Assembly (NCBI GenBank): GCA_000711775.1
Contig: ARYC01017192.1
Coordinates: forward strand, 1 to 64,000
Direction: 5' to 3'
Source of the DNA: Oxytricha trifallax
Lineage: Eukaryota; Ciliophora; Spirotrichea; Sporadotrichida; Oxytrichidae
DNA length: 64,000 nucleotides
Below are positions 58,421 through 64,000 of the stretch, one piece after another. The notes beneath the pieces are model-generated. The model made no database searches and was not told the DNA's origin. It saw only the letters and a list, made by a program, of their open reading frames with translations. Every line of letters starts with the position of its first letter. The stretch's first letter is position 1. The position numbers were made by a program, and so were the translations under genes.

Positions 58421-61400
58421 ATGGCTGATTAATAAGAACACAAGGCATTGATTGGTACAATATCTAATGGACCGCCCACTAAAATGATCAAGAAGACAGA
58501 TCTAAAAGGAAGTAAAGGAAAGAAAGATATAGACGATGAATAGGATTTGATTGAGGATGAAGATGATGATAAATTTTGTTTAATTTATCTTAGGTTTGAA
58601 TATTTTTGCTTTTAAGTTTAAGAAAGTTATGAACTTCGTCTAGAGATTCGCAGAAGAGAAGAAAAAGAAGGAGAACGAGGCTTTAGATGAATATCACAAA
58701 CGCATAGCTTAAGACTACGATGAAAAGTAGAAAGAGTTCATTGAGCGATAACAAAAAACCAAGTTTACTAAAGAAGGGAAGCTAGCTAATTAATCAAAAT
58801 TTGATGCCTCTGGGCAGTTCAACAAAGCAGATGGCTCCAAAGCAGTAGCACCAAGTCAGTAAACTTTATAAATGATAAAAGATAGGCAAAGAGCTTCAAG
58901 ATCAGCAGGCCCGAAAGGCGTAAATAAATCGATGACTGACGACGAGGGGAAATCTTCGAGAGTCAAGAAATCTCAAGTAAATCCAGCAGCTGAAGGCGCT
59001 AAACTTGATAGAAAAGGTGTGAAGTACTCAAGTGACAAGGGCAACAAGAATTTCTTCACTAAAAGAAGATAAAACATCGAAAGAGTGAATGAGAGATTGG
59101 GGTTTGCTCCAGGCCAGGTATTTGATGGGGATGATGATGAAATGACAGAGTGGACAGGAGGCCAGACCAATCAAGAAGAAATCAAGAAATTTGATAATTT
59201 GCAACTACCACCAATTAAAGGCTATAAAATTGATGATCTTGGCTTAAATGCAGCAGGCGAGAGAGCTCTCTCAAAATATGATGGTTACTAATCTGATCAC
59301 AGCTAAAAAAGCAAACTTATTAATGCTTAAGACCCAAGTACCAAACGACTTCTGCAAAGTATAGAGACGAAATACCGAAAAAATCTACCGAGCAGTCTAA
59401 AAGAGAACCAAGACGACAAGAACGATGACTCTTTTGATGATTTTGAGAGAGCTTAAAATGACTTGGATGACTTAAAATCTTCTTAGGTTATAAACCCCTT
59501 CAAGACTATAAATGGCGAGATTATTGACATGCCAATCTATTAACCACCAGAAAATGCTAAAAATTCCATAAAGGTTTCAAGAGATTGGAGGAAAGATGTC
59601 AATGCAAGCAGCAGTGATGATGAGTTACCAGATCCCAAGAAAGTCATGGAGATAGTAAGAAAAATGAACGGAGTAAACGATAGTACTGATGCTCAGTAGA
59701 AATTATCTCTTGTAGATGGTGATCAAACAAGATATGAGGATAATAACAGTAATTTAGAAATATTTATAATAATTATTTCATATAATTGAGGAAAGGATAA
59801 AAAAATTAGTCATATTTATTGAAAATGGTAAAAAAAGTCATTGAAAGAGGTTAATTGTATATGAATTTTTAAATACTATATATTCATTGGGAGATATAGA
59901 TACTTTATTCTTTCTATGATTTCTTAGATTTTTGTTCCCTCTACCCTTATATCCTTTAAATAAATCTATTGAAAGATCTAAATATTAACTAAAAACAGTA
60001 ATGTAGTTGAAACCAGCAAATAGAATGCTTCTGATATCTAGGATTAAAGAAGAAAATCTCAAAGAGTAACAATCTTCAATAAACCACCTAAGGCAATTGG
60101 AGGACCTCCAAAAAGAAATGAAAATTCCACTTCTTAACTATTAACCGTTGGAAATGCCGCCAGAAACATTTTGTATGTTGTTATAATTTAAAATTCATTT
60201 CTGGTGTGACCCCCAAAGGATCTCCAAGACACAGTTAAACAACAAACTAAAACAACGAAAGATCAAATAGTATCCTTCAGCTTCCACTTCCTAATTCTTA
60301 AAATGATTCAGGTAGATCCCCAAATCTACGAGGATCTCGGTCTAAACCTGGGCAGTCAAAGACTCAACCAAGTTAACAGAAGAAACAAGGTCAAGCTAAT
60401 AAGCAGCAATAGTATGTACCACCAGGGTAGAGGCAACGGAACAGACCTCGCTAGGAGAATCCCTGGGGTGGGGACGACTCAGATGAAAAACGCTAAAAAC
60501 GCATTGCAAGTCAGGAAAGACTGAGGGAGCTATCTCAGCCCAAGCCAAAGAAATACGTGTTAGTCAAGGAAGACGACGAGGAAGAAGAGGAGGATGAGTA
60601 AGAACAGAAAGCCAAGAATATTATCACCAAGGTTGAGAAGGGCAAAGGCATAAATTTCAGTGATTACGTCGATAGAGACATACCTTACATAAAGAACAAC
60701 ACAGTTGCTGTGGGAGGTGGAGGCAGTAAAACAGCCAAGACATTTGACACTAAGTTCAATAACAAGAGTGGTCTCTTCAGTAAAATTGGGGATAAACAAA
60801 AATAAGAATAAGAAGGTAAAACTGGTACAGCAGGTGGGGATGTAAAGTACATTAAAGATAAGAAAGTGAATAGAGGTAGTAAAACCTCTAAGAATTTGAA
60901 GCTTATTCCATATAACTGTTAGAAATTAATTACCATAAAATTGTAAATGCTAAGAAATCCCCAAGTAAAGGAGGTACTGATGCTATGAACTCAGATGAGG
61001 AAGATGGTCCTGAATACTTAAAGAGAGCTGCAGCTGAAGGAGCTTTATTATTAAATTGCAAGAAAATATTGTTTGTTTTTTAATGAGCATAAGGAGGATT
61101 TTCAAAGTTTCTAAAGGGGAAACAATTAATTAAGAAGAACACAATGAAGAAAAAGAGTACTCTCAGATTAAATAATGGACAAAGTACTTATGGAATGACT
61201 TTGTCTTATCTACTGATATTAATTAAATTTATTGTTTATTGTCTAATGGAGGAAATCTGACACTAAATGAGTTAAGAATGCTAGAAAACGCAGCTGCGTA
61301 ATAAATCCAAAAAATGGTGAGAGGTTATTTCTTAAGAAAATGGTATTTGAATTACCAAATTAGGCGTCGTCTGGGCATCCCTTTCTCAGGTCTTGAGTTT

Positions 61401-62554
61401 ACAGAGAATGCATTTTTGAGGTATTTTTAAAGACCAAATTAGCGATTACATGATATGGCCATGGTGACACCCTAGATTATAGAAGTGATCAATGAATAGG
61501 GCAAAAACAGAAATATGCTTCATAAAACCTACAAACACACACAAAATAAGTAGAAAAAGAATAAGAATGTACTTTTTGGAGATAAAGACATAGATGAACT
61601 TGAGGGTGGTGAAATGGATCATTTATCAGGAGAAGAAGGAAATAAAGTGAAATAAGCCTCACCTGTTAGAAGAATATTATTTTCTGCTTTTTATATAATA
61701 CCCAAAGGAGCAACACCTTAACAACTGCTCGATAATCTATAGAAAGACTTTATTGCTAAGGGATTAGACGCCTACACGCAGTTTAAAAAGTATGGTGGAG
61801 GCATCGATCATGACGATAAAGGATAAGTTATTCAACACTAAGACAAATAGACTCTAGCAAAGGATGATCACTAATATAAATAGTATATTTAAAAAACGAT
61901 CAAGAAGTCGAAAACTACGATTTGAAAGTACCAAAATGGAAGGATTATAATTAAAATGCCTAAGGATTTTTAGATGTTAAGGAAATCGAAGAGTATCTGA
62001 AGAAAATTGGGAAATCTAAAAGTTCAAAGAAAGCTGATGATTAACTTGCCCTAATAAATGAGGGTGCTATATATAACTTATTTATTTGAAATGCTTAACA
62101 GTAAGATGCTTTTGGAAAACCTGTTCAAAAATAAAACTTCATTTCATCAATGGCTGCTTTTGCCTCTATGCATGGTGCTTTTAAGAGACCAGACGAAACT
62201 TAAAACCCAAATAAATAAATATAATCGAAAAAATACTACGAAGATGGTGATGAAGATGACATTCAGGCACTTTTAAAAAAGCGTAGATAAATAGATGAAG
62301 ATGAGGATTTCTTCCCTATAGAAAAGTATCAAGAATTCTCGAGAGAAGTTATAGTTTTTTATAAGAGAATTGGGGATATGATGGTTAAGTGGACTGTTTA
62401 AGTGGGGGCAGCTTTTAAAAAAGACAAAAAATTCTTTATTCCGGTTAAACTGCTGGGAGAGCCACTTAAATCTAGGAACACCATCGTTGTTTACATGATG
62501 AATCTTGAAATGCTTAAGATATCTAAAATAGGTAGTTATTGCAAATTTGATTGA
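58421..62554 (+). CDS. Large charged protein with IQ motif, several breaks
   Basis: Starts MADQQEHKALIGTISNGPPT with an acidic stretch. An intron of about 38 nt near 58,578 leads in phase to FKKVMNFVQRFAEEKKKKEN. Lys/Gln/Asp-rich sequence follows to about 59,750 (LQLPPIKGYKIDDLGLNAAG), then RVTIFNKPPKAIGGPPKRNE after the segment 59,754-60,002. GSPRHSQTTNQNNERSN and an Arg/Gln/Pro-rich part (YVPPGQRQRNRPRQENPWGG), a poly-Glu run, and YLKRAAAEGALLL come next. After about 61,080 there is an IQ-like helix (AAAQQIQKMVRGYFLRKWYL), LDVKEIEEYLKKIGKS, and a C-terminal beta-rich part (FFIPVKLLGEPLKSRNTI) ending in TGA at 62,552-62,554. IQ helices bind calmodulin-type proteins. Joins near 60,930, 61,070 and 62,075 are unresolved; it could be two genes divided near 61,080. 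Confidence 0.62.
59754..60002. other. 249-bp direct-repeat-bounded segment in the IQ gene
   Basis: AACAGTAAT at 59,745-59,753 and 59,994-60,002. Keeping one copy joins EDNNSN to VVETSKQNASDIQ in frame. The repeat itself contains GTAAT and CAG, so GT-AG splicing is possible, but it would shift into another open frame of different character. Confidence 0.48.
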
Positions 62555-62613
62555 TAATACGCATAGAAATACTAATAGATTTTGATAATAATAATCATAT
62601 TATAATTTAAAAC

Positions 62614-63949
62614 ATGACAAACACTGTCAGGATTTCATGGTATGAATATTTTACAAACTAATTATTAATTGTTAGTTTTGATCTCATTCTTGTGGGAGGG
62701 ATAATTTATCTCACAGTGAATCTAGGCAAAAATTGGAAAAACATGTAAGCTGACTTTACTTCATTTTTCCTAGTTTTTAGTTTACTTATTTGCAAAACTA
62801 ATTGGTTTATTATTTAGCAATTGCCAGACCCCAGTAAAAGAATGGCTGATGACAACATACTTCGACATCCTTATAATCAGAAGTTTCTTCTTTTTCTTTG
62901 AACTCAATGCTAAACTGATGAAGTGCAGTGCAATCATTATAATGTTTATTCTATTACCCTTTCATACACTATGGACTTTCCTGGGAACTAGTTGGTACTC
63001 AAATATGATGCAAACTGAAAGTACTTGCGTAAGTTGTACTTTAAATTATAAGTACATTGAATTAATGTATTCTGGTGCAGGAATGATAAATTATTATATT
63101 CTGTTCTTAACTAATAATTAAGTAATTTATTTATAGTTTCCTGATACTGCCTGGCCTTGGCTGATTATATTTGCACTGAGTCTCTCCTATTTCTTAATTT
63201 TCATATTTTGCATAATCAATACATACCATTTTAATATATAATAATTATACTCTATATATTTTACTTGAATTCTTTGTTCATTTGGTGTTGAAGCAGTAAG
63301 TAATATATAACGTTATATTAACATTTTCAAATCCTAATATAACTTGAGACTTAATGTCATTTATTAGATAAAAAATACTCGCTTTAAAATTGTGTTTCAA
63401 TCATTCAATGAAGAGCAAAATAACGACTAGATAATAAACAATTTTCTGAATAAAAACTTATTGAATAATTTGGATTAAGACCGCTAAGACCCCTCAATGA
63501 GGCCGTTGACTGATAGAGATCTCCGTAAACTCAAACTAGAGAAAGCTTCAGAAAAACACTCATAAAATTACTCTTTTTAGGACAAAAGAGATAGCATTTC
63601 TTCTAATACATCAGCTGAAAATTCCTCTATAAATAAAGAATAAAATTCAAAAGGGAAATAAACACTTAAGAATTTTGGTCAGTCTCTTAAAGCCAAACTA
63701 TCATTCAAGTAAAAATCAAAAGATCATGTTAATAACGCAGCAAATCAATCTTCAAGTGCAGTTCCAGCAGCAGTTGAAAGCGATGTCTGTAGTATATGTT
63801 GCGATGATATCCATCCAAAAGTTAAAATAAGGAAAATGCCTGTTTGCAATCACGCTTTCCATCAAAATTGCATTGATAATTGGCTTAAAATGAAGCCAAC
63901 TTGCCCTAATTGCAATAGAAAAGTAAGAGATATTATTGATTTTGATTGA
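62614..63949 (+). CDS. Membrane-anchored RING-H2 ubiquitin ligase
   Basis: Starts MTNTVRISWYEYFTNQLLIV with a first hydrophobic segment (SFDLILVGGIIYLTVNL). After an unresolved junction near 62,750-62,880 the frame reads MTTYFDILIIRSFFFFF, CSAIIIMFILLPFHTLWTFL, YSGAGMINYYILFLTNN and WPWLIIFALSLSYFLIFIF. A hydrophilic Lys/Ser/Gln part precedes the C-terminal RING-H2: VCSICCDDI, CNHAFHQNCIDNWL, CPNC, ending DFD-TGA. Spacing fits a C3H2C3 RING that recruits an E2 enzyme. About 400 residues, four or more membrane helices, ligase domain cytoplasmic by analogy with RNF-type proteins. Some helices may be separated by short introns not placed here. Confidence 0.8.
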
Positions 63950-64000
63950 GGAAAAACATATTATTATTTATTCTATTCTCATTATTCAATAGATCTGATA

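Noticed and set aside
1..64000. CRISPR arrays, bacterial operons, rRNA genes
   Set aside because: No spaced direct-repeat array, ribosome-binding pattern or rRNA-like conserved block was seen; the code and introns are eukaryotic.

Overview
The window reads as ciliate DNA. It is very AT-rich, long genes open only when TAA and TAG are read as glutamine, and every convincing gene end uses TGA. Most introns are GT-AG and only about 20-40 nt long. Several genes have additional interruptions that do not look like introns: they lie between short direct repeats (3-9 bp), often lack splice signals, and keeping one repeat copy restores the reading frame and the family's usual length. Together with a 4.0-kb transposon carrying the three-gene layout known from hypotrich TBE elements, this suggests germline (micronuclear) DNA of a spirotrich-like ciliate before somatic excision. 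That assignment is inference; no telomere or species marker was seen.

Layout. 0.5-2.6 kb holds a decayed or multi-exon DDE transposase. 3.4-24.3 kb is a minus-strand ankyrin district: two paralogous ankyrin genes (copy A 3.4-10.1 kb, copy B 19.1-24.3 kb) flank an ankyrin-WGR-PARP gene (12.5-18.6 kb). Copy A carries a 374-bp MITE-like insertion that copy B lacks. 24.5-31.3 kb has a leucine-rich-repeat gene, a NIPA-type magnesium transporter, a multi-EF-hand gene and a small unknown gene. 31.6-33.6 kb is a RABL2-type small GTPase broken by a 687-bp palindromic element with G-rich arms and by two smaller direct-repeat-bounded segments.

33.8-46.1 kb is gene-dense: a TPR/STI1 tail-anchored co-chaperone-like protein, a 1177-residue protein with a UFD1-like N terminus, two Gln/His-rich tail-anchored small proteins, a divergent kinesin and a multispanning membrane protein. 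47.0-56.0 kb is one large minus-strand gene split by the TBE-like transposon at 50,633-54,649. The element has perfect 44-bp terminal inverted repeats, a 3-bp AAT/ATT target duplication, a DD34E transposase, a zinc-finger pseudokinase gene and a central small ORF. 56.1-58.1 kb is a TPR gene with two excision-like interruptions, 58.4-62.6 kb a charged IQ-motif protein, and 62.6-63.9 kb a membrane RING-H2 protein.

RABL2, kinesin, EF-hand, LRR and TPR genes are compatible with ciliary biology, but no operon-like linkage is implied. The main result is the set of excision-type interruptions, including an apparently new TBE-like element whose ends lack telomeric repeats.
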